Shown: one piece after another, positions 6,568 through 14,246 of the stretch | How the letters are laid out: every line of letters starts with the position of its first letter | Position numbering within the stretch: position 1 is the stretch's first letter | NCBI GenBank assembly: GCA_023429995.1 | Contig: JAEZCE010000003.1 | Coordinates: forward strand, 1-21,434 | From: Bacillota bacterium | Lineage (GTDB): Bacteria > Bacillota > UBA4882 > UBA8346 | Direction: 5' to 3' | Length of the DNA stretch: 21,434 bases | Program-made: the position numbers and the translations under genes | The notes under the pieces: model-generated | Databases searched by the model: none | What the model saw: only the letters and a program-made list of their open reading frames with translations | Told to the model about the DNA's origin: nothing

Positions 6568-7438
6568 TCTGACGATAGGGGAAATTATTTCTAAAACAAC
6601 CCCTTTTTTTGCTGAAAAAGGAATACCCGGTCCCCGCCTGGAGGCCGATTTGCTGCTGGCTCATATATTGGATTTGCCCCGGGTTCAGCTTTATTCCCAG
6701 TGGGATCGCCCGCTCAATCCCGGGGAAATCCAAAAATACCGGGAAATTATCGTGAAAAGAGTCGGAGGCCAACCACTGGCTTATCTGACCGGTAAAAAAT
6801 CCTTTTTAAGCTGGGATCTTACGGTTACTCCGGATGTGTTGATCCCCCGCCCCGAGACGGAGATCTTGGTCGAAGCCGCCTGCGATTTGTTCAAAGAACG
6901 CCAAGTCCAGATCCGCGGCATTGATGTAGGCGCCGGGAGCGGAGCTATTGTGATTGCCCTCGCCAAACTGTTGAATCAAAGCCAGTGGCTGGCGGTGGAT
7001 ATTTCCGAGAAAGCTCTGAAGATTGCCTCCGAGAATGCCGGGGTTCTAGGGGTCGATAGCCGGATCACATTTTTACATGGTGATTTGTTAGACCCTATAT
7101 TGAATGATGTTGCATCTGGAGCCCGGTTCGATCTGGTTGTTTCCAATCCTCCCTATATTCCATCGGAAGAGATCGCCAAATTACAAATCGAAGTGCGTCA
7201 GGAACCGCGGTTGGCTTTAGATGGCGGTATGGACGGACTGGATATCTACAGACGGTTATTTCCCCAAGTGAATAAAGTCCTTTCAACAGACGGTTACTTT
7301 ATTTTTGAACATGGAGACGGACAGGGGAGCGCATTAAAAACCCTGGCCTCAGAAAATGGTTTTACCAGTGAATCTCTAAAAGATCTGGCCGGGAGGGAAC
7401 GGGTTCTTATTTGCCGGCCCGGTAAAGAAAATGCATGA
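6551..7438 (+). CDS. prmC: Release factor glutamine methyltransferase PrmC
   Basis: PrmC N5-methylates the glutamine of the GGQ motif in release factors using S-adenosylmethionine. The 295-residue protein has the N-terminal helical substrate-binding domain (residues 1-90), IPRPETE at 98-104, SAM-binding DVGAGSG at 125-131, and catalytic NPPY at 199-202, which binds the glutamine amide. It starts inside prfA (17-base overlap, ATG within the RF1 reading frame) and ends 8 bases into hypA. This is the tight arrangement expected of translational coupling. No clear ribosome binding site precedes its ATG, which supports coupling to prfA. The C-terminal HGDGQ replaces the more usual EIGYDQ or EIGYGQ wording. 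Confidence 0.95.
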   Translation: MSTNNNLTIGEIISKTTPFFAEKGIPGPRLEADLLLAHILDLPRVQLYSQWDRPLNPGEIQKYREIIVKRVGGQPLAYLTGKKSFLSWDLTVTPDVLIPRPETEILVEAACDLFKERQVQIRGIDVGAGSGAIVIALAKLLNQSQWLAVDISEKALKIASENAGVLGVDSRITFLHGDLLDPILNDVASGARFDLVVSNPPYIPSEEIAKLQIEVRQEPRLALDGGMDGLDIYRRLFPQVNKVLSTDGYFIFEHGDGQGSALKTLASENGFTSESLKDLAGRERVLICRPGKENA

Positions 7439-7784
7439 ATTAGCATTAACTGAGAAAATGTTTAAAATCGTGTTGGACGAGGCCCGCTCCCATCAAGCCA
7501 GGCGGGTGACGAAAGTGACTATTTCCATCGGCGAGCTTTCGGGGATCGTCCCTGGTTCCGTCGAAACCTACTTTCAGCTTCTTGCCAAAGGCACGGTCGT
7601 CGAGGGAGCCGATTTAGAATTCAACCGGGTTTCGGCCCGTTTATTTTGTATACATTGCCAAAAAGAGTTTACCAAAAAAGCCGCGGATTTTACCTGTCCG
7701 GACTGCGGCAATTTAGCCCGTTTAACAGAGATAGGGCAGGGATGTTTAGTAGAAAGCATGGAGGTGGATAATGATGAAAATTGA
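7431..7784 (+). CDS. hypA: Hydrogenase nickel chaperone HypA
   Basis: HypA delivers nickel to the large subunit of [NiFe]-hydrogenases together with HypB. The protein of 117 residues starts MHE, in which His2 and Glu3 form the nickel site. The zinc site uses CIHC (C73, C76) and CPDC (C89, C92). The length fits the family. It overlaps the end of prmC by 8 bases and the start of hypB by 14 bases, so it begins the hyp run inside what appears to be one transcription unit with prfA-prmC. Confidence 0.94.
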   Translation: MHELALTEKMFKIVLDEARSHQARRVTKVTISIGELSGIVPGSVETYFQLLAKGTVVEGADLEFNRVSARLFCIHCQKEFTKKAADFTCPDCGNLARLTEIGQGCLVESMEVDNDEN

Positions 7785-8427
7785 AATTGAACAGGATTTA
7801 TTTGAAAAAGAAGCTCAATTGGCAGCGGCCAATGCCGAATGGATGAAGGAAAGGGGCCTGATGGCCCTCAATTTGATGGGAACCCCCGGGGCCGGTAAAA
7901 CCAGTATTATCAAAAACACCGCCCGTTTGCTGAAGGTCCCCATGGCTGTTATTGAAGGAGATCCGGCCTCCAGTATTGATACGGATTTATTAAAATCAGC
8001 CGGGATTCCCGCTTATCAAATCAATACCGAAGGGGTCTGTCATTTGGATGCGGCCATGGTAGCCGATGCCCTTCATAAATTTGAAGTAGCGCCGCGAACC
8101 GTACTGTTTATTGAAAATGTGGGGAATTTAATTTGCACCGCCAGTTATCCTTTGGGTGAATCCATCCGGGTGGTGGTGGTAGGCGCCAGTGAGGGCGACG
8201 ATAAACCCTTTAAATATCCGGATATTTTTCAAACCGCCGACGTAGTCATATTAAATAAAACCGATTTGGAGTCGGCGGTTAACTTTAACCTCAAACGTTT
8301 TTATGAAGGGCTCAACAGCCTGAAACCGAAGCTTCCGGTGTTTGAAGTCTCATGTAAGACCGGAAACGGACTGGAAGCCTGGGTGAATTGGCTGGCGGTT
8401 CAAGTGGCCTCCTATTGGGCCGGGTGA
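7771..8427 (+). CDS. hypB: Hydrogenase maturation GTPase HypB
   Basis: HypB is a SIMIBI-class GTPase that drives nickel insertion with HypA. The 218-residue protein has Walker A GTPGAGKTS at 37-45, GDPASSIDTD for the switch region (about 64-73), EGVCHLDA with the metal-binding Cys91-His92 at the dimer interface, ENVGNLIC at 116-123, and NKTD at 163-166 for guanine recognition. It lacks the N-terminal CCxxC high-affinity site and the His-rich stretch found in some HypB, so it is the short form. GGAGGTG lies upstream and two ATG codons stand in a row (7771, 7774); either may be used. Confidence 0.94.
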   Translation: MMKIEIEQDLFEKEAQLAAANAEWMKERGLMALNLMGTPGAGKTSIIKNTARLLKVPMAVIEGDPASSIDTDLLKSAGIPAYQINTEGVCHLDAAMVADALHKFEVAPRTVLFIENVGNLICTASYPLGESIRVVVVGASEGDDKPFKYPDIFQTADVVILNKTDLESAVNFNLKRFYEGLNSLKPKLPVFEVSCKTGNGLEAWVNWLAVQVASYWAG

Positions 8428-8432
8428 GTGTC

Positions 8433-10727
8433 ATGGAACGGCGGCATTTAAATATTAGCGGTTTGGTGCAAGGGGTTGGTTTCCGACCCTTTTTGTATAA
8501 CCTGGCCGTCGGGGAAGGGCTTACCGGATGGGTCCGCAACAATTTCGGCGGTGTGGAGCTTGAAATTCAGGGGGAGCGATCTAAAGTCCTCTCGTTTTTA
8601 GACAAGCTGTCTCCGAAAGCGCCCCCCGCTGCTGTCATTGACTCCATAAGGGTTACGGAAGTTCCGCCCCTGTCTGAAACGGAATTTGTAATTGTAAAGA
8701 GCGAATTCGGAGCGGTTAGCGGTTCGCCATTGCCGGACCAAGGAATTTGTAAGGAGTGCGCCGAGGAAATTAGCCGCGGGGATGATCGCCGTTACGGATA
8801 TTTTTTAAATAGCTGCACAGTCTGCGGTCCCCGCTTTTCGATCATGGACGGCCTGCCCTTCGACCGTCAAAGGACTTCCATGGCGAAGTTCCCATTATGT
8901 CCAAAATGTCAGGCTGAATATGATTCCCCGGCCAGTAGACGTTTTCACGGCCAAACCATTTCTTGTCCGGAATGTGGCCCCGAACTTTGGTTCACCAATC
9001 CTCCGGGAGAGAAAGTCCCCGGAGATCCCCTTCGCAACGCCGGTGAAATCCTGCGAAAAGGAGGCATCATCGGTATAAAGGGCGTTGGCGGGTATCATTT
9101 GGCCTGTTCGGCAGGAAATGAGCAGGTTGTTCAGAGGCTCCGGAAACTCAAGGGCCGGGATAACCGGGCTTTTGCGGTGATGTTCCGCGATTTGGAAGCG
9201 GTAAGAGACCAATGCGAGCTTGGTCCGGAAGAAGCCGCGGCCTTAATTTCTCCGGCCCGGCCGATTCTTTTATTAAAACAGAAGAAAACCGGCAATATCG
9301 CTCCTTCGGTGAACCCCGGTTTACGGGAGCTCGGGGTGTTTCTTCCTTACACCGGCATACATCTGGGGATATTCAACCGGTTAGCCCTGGACGGTGAAAT
9401 GCTGGCCCTGGTTATGACAAGCGGTAACCGCTCGGGGGAACCGCTGACCATTGAGGATTGTTCGGCTTTTCAGGAATTGGCTTCAATGGTTGACGGCTTT
9501 CTGGTTCATAACCGTCCCATCTTATGGCGCTGTGATGATTCGGTGCTCCGTTTTGGCCAAGGCAAGCTGCTGGGTATCCGCCGTTCAAGGGGATACGCGC
9601 CATCGCCCGTGAAGGTCGGCGCTTCGATGGCCCCGCTCCTGGCCTGTGGAGCCCAACAAAAGAATGTTTTTGCCCTTACCAAAGGGGATCGGGTTTTTTT
9701 AAGCCCTCATCAGGGCGATTTGGATCAGTTGGCAACATTTATCAGTTATCAGGAAACCATTCAGCGCTTTCAGCGTTTATTAAAATGTGAACCGGAATGG
9801 GCGATTCATGATCTCCATCCGGACTATCATTCAACGTTGTTTGCCCATAAAACAGCATTAAAAACCATCGCTGTCCAACATCATTTGGCCCATCTGGCCA
9901 GCGTGATCGCGGCCTGTCAGATCAAGGGACCCATCATTGGTGTCGCTTTTGACGGATCCGGCTACGGCATGGACGGCAAGGTGTGGGGCGGCGAATTTAT
10001 AAGCGGCGGGGAGACCGCCTGGAGGAGAAACGCTTATTTCAGTTACTATCCAATGCCCGGCGGCGAAGCGGCCATCAGGGAACCCTGGCGGATGGCCGCC
10101 TCTTATCTGCAATCGCACCGCCCGAATGAGTTATTGAAATGGCTCACTGAAAACAATCTGGATCACCAGTGGCTTTCTTTACAATCAGTAATTAAACTGG
10201 GGATTAACACGCCGTATACGTCATCAGCCGGACGGATTTTTGATGGAGTAGCCGCGCTCATCGGCGGCCCTTTGACGGTTAGTTATGAAGGGGAAGCTGC
10301 TGTTTGGCTGGAAAATATAGCGGACAACATTCCCGGCGGGATGTACCGGTACCGTATTGAACAGGCGGAAGAGGGGTTCCGGGTAGATCCGGGACTGATT
10401 ATCGCTCAGGTTATGGATGATTTGGGGGACTGTCTGCCGGGGGAAATCAGTATCAAATTTCACCGGACCATGGCGGAACTCATTGCCGAAACGGTGGGAC
10501 GGATTCATGTTCAGAACGGATACCGCCAGGTCGTATTAAGCGGGGGAGTTTTTCAAAACCGTTTGTTGCTTGATCTCACTGTCCAAATATTACATAGTCA
10601 TGGATTCGAGGTTTATATCCCGGAGCTCGTCCCGTTGAATGACGGCGGGATCGCTTTGGGGCAGGCTTATTTGGGCAATTTAATGATTGAAAGGGGAATT
10701 ACCGATGTGTTTAGCAGTTCCCGGTAA
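8433..10727 (+). CDS. hypF: Carbamoyltransferase HypF
   Basis: HypF turns carbamoyl phosphate into a thiocarboxamide on the C-terminal Cys of HypE, the precursor of the CN ligands of [NiFe]-hydrogenase. With ATG 8433 the protein has 764 residues, as expected. Domains in order: acylphosphatase (LVQGVGFRPF with Arg18; GWVRNN with Asn36), two zinc fingers (C106/C109 with C128/C131; C156/C159 with C178/C181), a YrdC-like domain (GGIIGIKGVGGYHL, LKGRDNRAFAVM, TSGNRSGEPL), and a Kae1-like domain (HDLHPDYHS, HHLAH at 483-487, FDGSGYGMDGKVWGGE, SGGVFQN). ATG 8433 lies 5 bases after the hypB stop. An upstream in-frame start at 8388 would add a non-family N-terminus, and GTG 8424 overlapping the hypB stop is a possible alternative. 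Confidence 0.95.
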   Translation: MERRHLNISGLVQGVGFRPFLYNLAVGEGLTGWVRNNFGGVELEIQGERSKVLSFLDKLSPKAPPAAVIDSIRVTEVPPLSETEFVIVKSEFGAVSGSPLPDQGICKECAEEISRGDDRRYGYFLNSCTVCGPRFSIMDGLPFDRQRTSMAKFPLCPKCQAEYDSPASRRFHGQTISCPECGPELWFTNPPGEKVPGDPLRNAGEILRKGGIIGIKGVGGYHLACSAGNEQVVQRLRKLKGRDNRAFAVMFRDLEAVRDQCELGPEEAAALISPARPILLLKQKKTGNIAPSVNPGLRELGVFLPYTGIHLGIFNRLALDGEMLALVMTSGNRSGEPLTIEDCSAFQELASMVDGFLVHNRPILWRCDDSVLRFGQGKLLGIRRSRGYAPSPVKVGASMAPLLACGAQQKNVFALTKGDRVFLSPHQGDLDQLATFISYQETIQRFQRLLKCEPEWAIHDLHPDYHSTLFAHKTALKTIAVQHHLAHLASVIAACQIKGPIIGVAFDGSGYGMDGKVWGGEFISGGETAWRRNAYFSYYPMPGGEAAIREPWRMAASYLQSHRPNELLKWLTENNLDHQWLSLQSVIKLGINTPYTSSAGRIFDGVAALIGGPLTVSYEGEAAVWLENIADNIPGGMYRYRIEQAEEGFRVDPGLIIAQVMDDLGDCLPGEISIKFHRTMAELIAETVGRIHVQNGYRQVVLSGGVFQNRLLLDLTVQILHSHGFEVYIPELVPLNDGGIALGQAYLGNLMIERGITDVFSSSR

Positions 10728-10962
10728 ACTTATGAAGATAGAAGGCCATCAAGGTGAAGTTGATTTCTCGGGAGTTTGCCGTCAGGCTGATCTGCGATTG
10801 GTCCCTCAAGTAAAGGTAGGAGATTTTGTACTGGTTCATGCCGGATGCGCCATTCAAATTGTACCGGAAGACGAAGCCCTGGAGACTTTGAAATTGTTCC
10901 ATGAAGCGATGGGTGAGGAAGGCGCAAATGAAAAAGAATCGTTTGGGGTTTGGGAAAAATGA
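10705..10962 (+). CDS. hypC: Hydrogenase maturation chaperone HypC
   Basis: HypC binds HypD and the immature large subunit to carry the Fe(CN)2CO unit. The protein of 85 residues starts MCLAVPGKLMKI with the essential Cys2, contains FSGVCRQADL and the HAGCAI motif, and has the beta-barrel plus C-terminal helix length of the family. ATG 10705 is certain because Cys2 must follow Met1, and AAGGGG lies 8 bases upstream. It overlaps the end of hypF by 23 bases, and its own stop overlaps the start of hypD (ATGA). Confidence 0.95.
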   Translation: MCLAVPGKLMKIEGHQGEVDFSGVCRQADLRLVPQVKVGDFVLVHAGCAIQIVPEDEALETLKLFHEAMGEEGANEKESFGVWEK

Positions 10963-12026
10963 AGGAAATGGACCTGCCCGCGCTCATCCGCCGCTTTCAA
11001 GAAAATTACCGTGACAGCCGGTTTACCCTGATGGAAGTTTGCGGGACGCATACCCATGTGATCCGTAAAGCCGGCATCCATCAGTTGCTGCCCAAAGGAG
11101 TCCGCCTGTTATCGGGACCGGGTTGTCCGGTATGCGTTACCGGCAGCGGCTATATCGAGCAGGCCGTCACTCTAAGCCGTGAGCCCAAGATGATTATTAC
11201 CACATTCGGGGATTTATTGAAAGTTCCCGGAAATACCGGAACCTTGGCGGAAGCCCGGGCGGATGGAAGCCGGATACGGGTGATATACTCTCCATTGGAT
11301 GGGGTAGAGCTGGCCAAATCTCATCCCGAAGCTGAAGTTGTATTCTTGGGAGTGGGTTTTGAGACCACCGCGCCGGTAATTGCCTTGGCGGTTCAAACCG
11401 CCAGGGAGCAGGGAGTCAAAAACTTCTCGGTTCTTCCGGCCTTTAAAATTCTGCGGCCAGCCCTGGAAACGTTGTTGCAGGATCCTGAAATCAGAATCGA
11501 TGGCTTGATCGCTCCGGGCCATCTCGGTGTTATTATTGGCGCCGGAGCGTTTGCTTTTTTGGTGGGGGAGTATCATTTGCCCACAGTAGTTACAGGCTTT
11601 AAACCGGGTGAGTTGTGGCTGGGGTTAACGGCGTTAGCCGGACAAATCGTCAACGGTAAGGTTGAACTGGAAAATATGTATCCCGGGGCAGTGCGGGAAG
11701 AAGGAAATCTTTCGGCGCAGCAGTTGATGAAAGAGGTATTTATACCGGAGGACACGGAGTGGCGGGGTCTGGGTGTGGTACCCGGGTCCGGATTGGGGTT
11801 CAGTTCGGATTACCTCCAATACGATGCGCGGGTCCGTTTCGGGTTGGCGCCCATCCCTTCGCTGGAACCTTCCGGTTGCCTTTGCGGCGCAATATTGCTT
11901 GGAAAGGAAGAACCGGAAAACTGTCCTCATTTTGGCGGCGACTGTAAACCCGATCACCCGGTGGGGCCTTGTATGGTTTCTTCGGAAGGAACCTGCGCCG
12001 CCCATTTTTATTATCCGAAACCGTAG
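10959..12026 (+). CDS. hypD: Hydrogenase maturation iron-sulfur protein HypD
   Basis: HypD is the [4Fe-4S] scaffold on which the Fe(CN)2CO cofactor is built with HypC. The protein has 355 residues and contains CGTHTH (from Cys28), GPGCPVC (Cys56, Cys59), GVGFETTAP, IAPGHLGVIIG, and the cysteine-rich C-terminus with SGCLCG, CPHFGGDC and GPCMVSSEGTC that holds the cluster. ATG 10959 overlaps the hypC stop in an ATGA. A TTG three codons earlier is less likely. This is the last gene of the block. hypE, normally nearby, is not found downstream. Confidence 0.95.
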   Translation: MKEMDLPALIRRFQENYRDSRFTLMEVCGTHTHVIRKAGIHQLLPKGVRLLSGPGCPVCVTGSGYIEQAVTLSREPKMIITTFGDLLKVPGNTGTLAEARADGSRIRVIYSPLDGVELAKSHPEAEVVFLGVGFETTAPVIALAVQTAREQGVKNFSVLPAFKILRPALETLLQDPEIRIDGLIAPGHLGVIIGAGAFAFLVGEYHLPTVVTGFKPGELWLGLTALAGQIVNGKVELENMYPGAVREEGNLSAQQLMKEVFIPEDTEWRGLGVVPGSGLGFSSDYLQYDARVRFGLAPIPSLEPSGCLCGAILLGKEEPENCPHFGGDCKPDHPVGPCMVSSEGTCAAHFYYPKP

Positions 12027-12036
12027 GCCCTCACCC

Positions 12037-12104
12037 GCGCCTTCGGTCGAAGGCGCACCCTCTCCTAACGAAGCCGGGACATTATAGCTATTTCAAGGAG
12101 AGGG
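12037..12104. repeat. Two foldbacks directly after hypD
   Basis: GCGCCTTC (12037-12044) pairs with GAAGGCGC (12049-12056) around GGTC, starting 10 bases after the hypD stop. CCCTCTCC (12058-12065) then pairs with GGAGAGGG (12097-12104). There is no T-run, so this is not a standard terminator. The CCCTC/GAGGG wording resembles the dispersed repeats at 1051 and 2747, and a further CCCTC-CGGA-GAGGG palindrome follows near 12137-12150. These folds may protect the 3' end of the hyp message. Confidence 0.5.
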
Positions 12105-12225
12105 TTTACTTAAATTTCAGGCCGATCACCATAACTCCCTCCGGAGAGGGGCCGGGAGTCAATGTCATCAAGCTAAGCATTCATAAATAGGAAATGGCTA
12201 AAAATCTTTATGCTCATTCTGTCCA

Positions 12226-12411
12226 CCCAGACCTAAAGTTCTGGGCTAGGCCTTAAAAATCATTCTAAACCCCGGACAAGCCGGGCTGGGTTTGTGCTTT
12301 AAGCTGCGTTTATAAAAATACACACCGAGGCCTGGAAGGCCTTTAGAATATTTTTAATATACCTAGCCCCATCGTTCACGTTGGGGTGGAGATGTAATCA
12401 AACATCTTTTT
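12226..12411 (+). ncRNA. Candidate structured RNA (unknown class) with terminator
   Basis: A long-range helix joins 12243-12269 to 12342-12369. GGGCTAGG pairs with CCTAGCCC, then after a CC/TATA internal loop TTAAAAAT pairs with ATTTTTAA, then after one bulged C ATTCTAAA pairs with TTTAGAAT: 24 pairs in all. It encloses CCCGG-ACAAG-CCGGG (12271-12285) and AGGCC-TGGAA-GGCCT (12328-12342). Upstream CCCAGA (12226-12231) can pair with TCTGGG (12240-12245), competing with the outer helix. Downstream CCCCA-t-CG-TTCA-CG-t-TGGGG (12367-12386) is followed by AGATGT-AATCAA-ACATCT with T5 (12390-12411), a terminator. The terminator sets the plus strand as the likely transcript. I match it to no known RNA family. 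A MITE-like element with inverted ends is the main alternative. Confidence 0.5.
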
Positions 12412-12499
12412 CCGGTTTTTTACAGCATAGCCTTATAACATTGGGGGAGCGGCTTGGCGGTTCATACCTGCATTAAGGTAGTTGGAGGTCCATCAAATC

Positions 12500-12601
12500 A
12501 TGTTAATCCTGTCTGTTTCCGTTCTTTTCCTTAGGCCTCAGTATCATTTAACTATGCCCGCTCAGGCATTTACGCTGAAAAAAGATGAATTCAGGGCCTA
12601 A
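12500..12601 (+). CDS. Possible 33-residue hydrophobic peptide
   Basis: ATG 12500 is preceded by GGAGGT (12484-12489) about 10 bases upstream. The frame begins MLILSVSVLFLRPQY and ends FTLKKDEFRA, then TAA: a hydrophobic start followed by a polar, charged tail, as in small membrane peptides or type I toxins. The frame also contains an ATGCC-CGCTCA-GGCAT hairpin, and TTAGGCC/GGCCTAA (about 12531 and 12595) are inverted, so the open frame could be chance within folded DNA. The rest of the gene-free stretch 12412-12786 shows only further short foldbacks, e.g. ACTCTC-AAGACCC-GAGAGT at 12675-12693. Confidence 0.2.
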   Translation: MLILSVSVLFLRPQYHLTMPAQAFTLKKDEFRA

Positions 12602-12786
12602 AAGCGACCCTCTCCCTTAAAGGGAACTGGCTCAAATTGAGGGCCAATCGTGATATTTCAAGCTTCGAAGCCCAACTCTCAAGACCCGAGAGTCGGGCAC
12701 CCTTTAAGGACTCCCTTCCTCTCTCCAGCATCCAAAGTAAATTAACTTCATATAATGCCTATACTGCGTATAAATACCCATGCGGC

Positions 12787-13938
12787 CTAAAAATTCTTAC
12801 CCAAAAGCTTTTCGGCTTCCGCCATATTTTTGATAATGGGTACCCCAAAGGGGCAGCGGCTCTCACAGCTACCACAGCCAACGCAATCACTTCCACTGTT
12901 GGGTAAGCTCAAATAGTGAGAGCGAATGGATGGCGGTATATTGGCGATATCTAAGCGAGCGATATCGAAATACTTGTTGACTGTCGCAATGTCAATCCCA
13001 ACCGGGCATGGCTGGCAGTGGCTGCAATAAACGCAGTTTCCTTTAAAATCATTGCGCATCGTTCCAAGAATTTCAGCATAATCTTTCTCCGAATCCTCAA
13101 GTTCAAAATACCGCATAGCATTTAACATCTCGCCTGATGTCTGGCAACCCAGCAATACGCTGGCCACAGCCGGTCTTGACAATGCATAATGAATACATTG
13201 AGGCACGGTAAGTGGCTTGGCAAATGGAGTGTGTTCCGGTAAAAGCAATTTACCGCCACCCAGGGTTTTCATCACAGTAATGCCTATCTGTTTTTGGGTA
13301 CATAGTTTATACAGTTCCGCTCGCTTGGGGTCAATTCCTCGAAATAGTTCAGGGTCAAAGCCATTTTGAAAATGATTAAAAATATATTCTTCCGATGGAA
13401 GCATGTCAAACGCAGGATTTATGCTAAACATCAGCATTTCCGGCAATCCGGTATGGATTACCTTCATCGCCGTCGCCGGATTATGGGAACTAAAGCCGAT
13501 ATGACCGATGTAACCTTGCTTTTTGAGGTGTTCTACATATTTGACGAAGTCTGTTTCAAAAACATTTTGGTAATCCTCATCCGAGTCAATGAAAAACATC
13601 ATTCCCAAATCGATGTAGCCGCCAAAAGTACGCAAGATATCCTCAAAATACCGCCGTACTGTAGGCATATCCCGGCTTATATCATACTGCTGCCGAATAT
13701 CTGTAGAACCGATATGCCCTTGGATCATGACATTTTTGCGTCGATTGCCTAACGCTTTGGCAATGTTTTCGCGAATTTCTTTCCCCGGCATGAACACATC
13801 CAGAATATTTACGCCCTGTTCAAGAGCGGCATTAATGGTTTCTTCAACCTGTGAATATGGCTTGCCGTCAAGATGTTCGCATCCAAGGCCGACCACACTG
13901 ACCTTCAGACCCGTTTTGCCGAGTTCTCTAAATATCAT
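12787..13938 (-). CDS. Aldo/keto reductase-like protein with C-terminal 2x[4Fe-4S] domain
   Basis: The 383-residue protein has an aldo/keto reductase barrel (residues 1-295: FRELGKTGLKVSVVGLGCEH, IGHIGFSSHNPATA, MKTLGGGKLL) and a ferredoxin-like tail with two cluster motifs, CVYCSHCQPCP (C302, C305, C308, C311) and CVGCGSCESRCP (C352, C355, C358, C362). Such fusions are common in anaerobic Firmicutes and probably move electrons between a nicotinamide or other centre and ferredoxin. The substrate is unknown. The usual catalytic set Asp-Tyr-Lys-His is not intact: Asp47 is present in NILDVFMPGKE, but Tyr is missing, IQGHIG stands where the Lys strand should be, and MMFFIDSD stands where His is expected. 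ATG 13938 has the strong site AAGGAGGAG. Confidence 0.88.
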   Translation of the reverse strand: MIFRELGKTGLKVSVVGLGCEHLDGKPYSQVEETINAALEQGVNILDVFMPGKEIRENIAKALGNRRKNVMIQGHIGSTDIRQQYDISRDMPTVRRYFEDILRTFGGYIDLGMMFFIDSDEDYQNVFETDFVKYVEHLKKQGYIGHIGFSSHNPATAMKVIHTGLPEMLMFSINPAFDMLPSEEYIFNHFQNGFDPELFRGIDPKRAELYKLCTQKQIGITVMKTLGGGKLLLPEHTPFAKPLTVPQCIHYALSRPAVASVLLGCQTSGEMLNAMRYFELEDSEKDYAEILGTMRNDFKGNCVYCSHCQPCPVGIDIATVNKYFDIARLDIANIPPSIRSHYLSLPNSGSDCVGCGSCESRCPFGVPIIKNMAEAEKLLGKNF

Positions 13939-14050
13939 TAAAGTACTCCTCCTTCGATATTGCGCAATGGAATAATTCGCTCCATAATCTTAATAAATTC
14001 GAACTCTCTTACCCATGCGAACATTGGTTAATTGAGCCCTCCAGACATAA

Positions 14051-14240
14051 TCCGCGCCTAAGCCGGATTTATCTTCGAGTTTCCTTCCCCGGCCCGTCTC
14101 AGGACTTGGCGCGGGCGATTTGGGCCGGAAGCGCCGGAATTTCCCAGAATCATGACAATCCGGTGCGGAGCCTGCCACTGGTTGTGGATCGCGCGGTCGG
14201 CTCTTATCTGAAGGCTGTCCATGGAGGGCATGTGCTTTCA
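14051..14240 (-). repeat. Spacer repeat family 1, copy a
   Basis: Positions 14051-14111 match 16255-16315 at 59 of 61 bases (TCCGCGCCTAAGCCGG ... CTCAGGACTTGGCG). After a divergent insert, GGAGCCTGC, then CTGAAGGCTG and CTTTCAA (ending 14240) also recur in the same order. It is GC-rich compared with the gene before it and lies immediately 3' of the Gfo/Idh/MocA gene on the minus strand. An 83-residue open frame covering 13990-14241 follows the repeat and is not taken as a gene. The remaining spacer to the aldo/keto reductase start (13939-13990) shows no other feature. Confidence 0.75.
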
Positions 14241-14246
14241 ATTTTA

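Noticed and set aside
13990..14241. 83-residue minus-strand open frame
   Set aside because: It coincides with the spacer repeat. Its product is Pro/Arg/Gly-rich without family features, and copy b of the repeat does not keep the frame.
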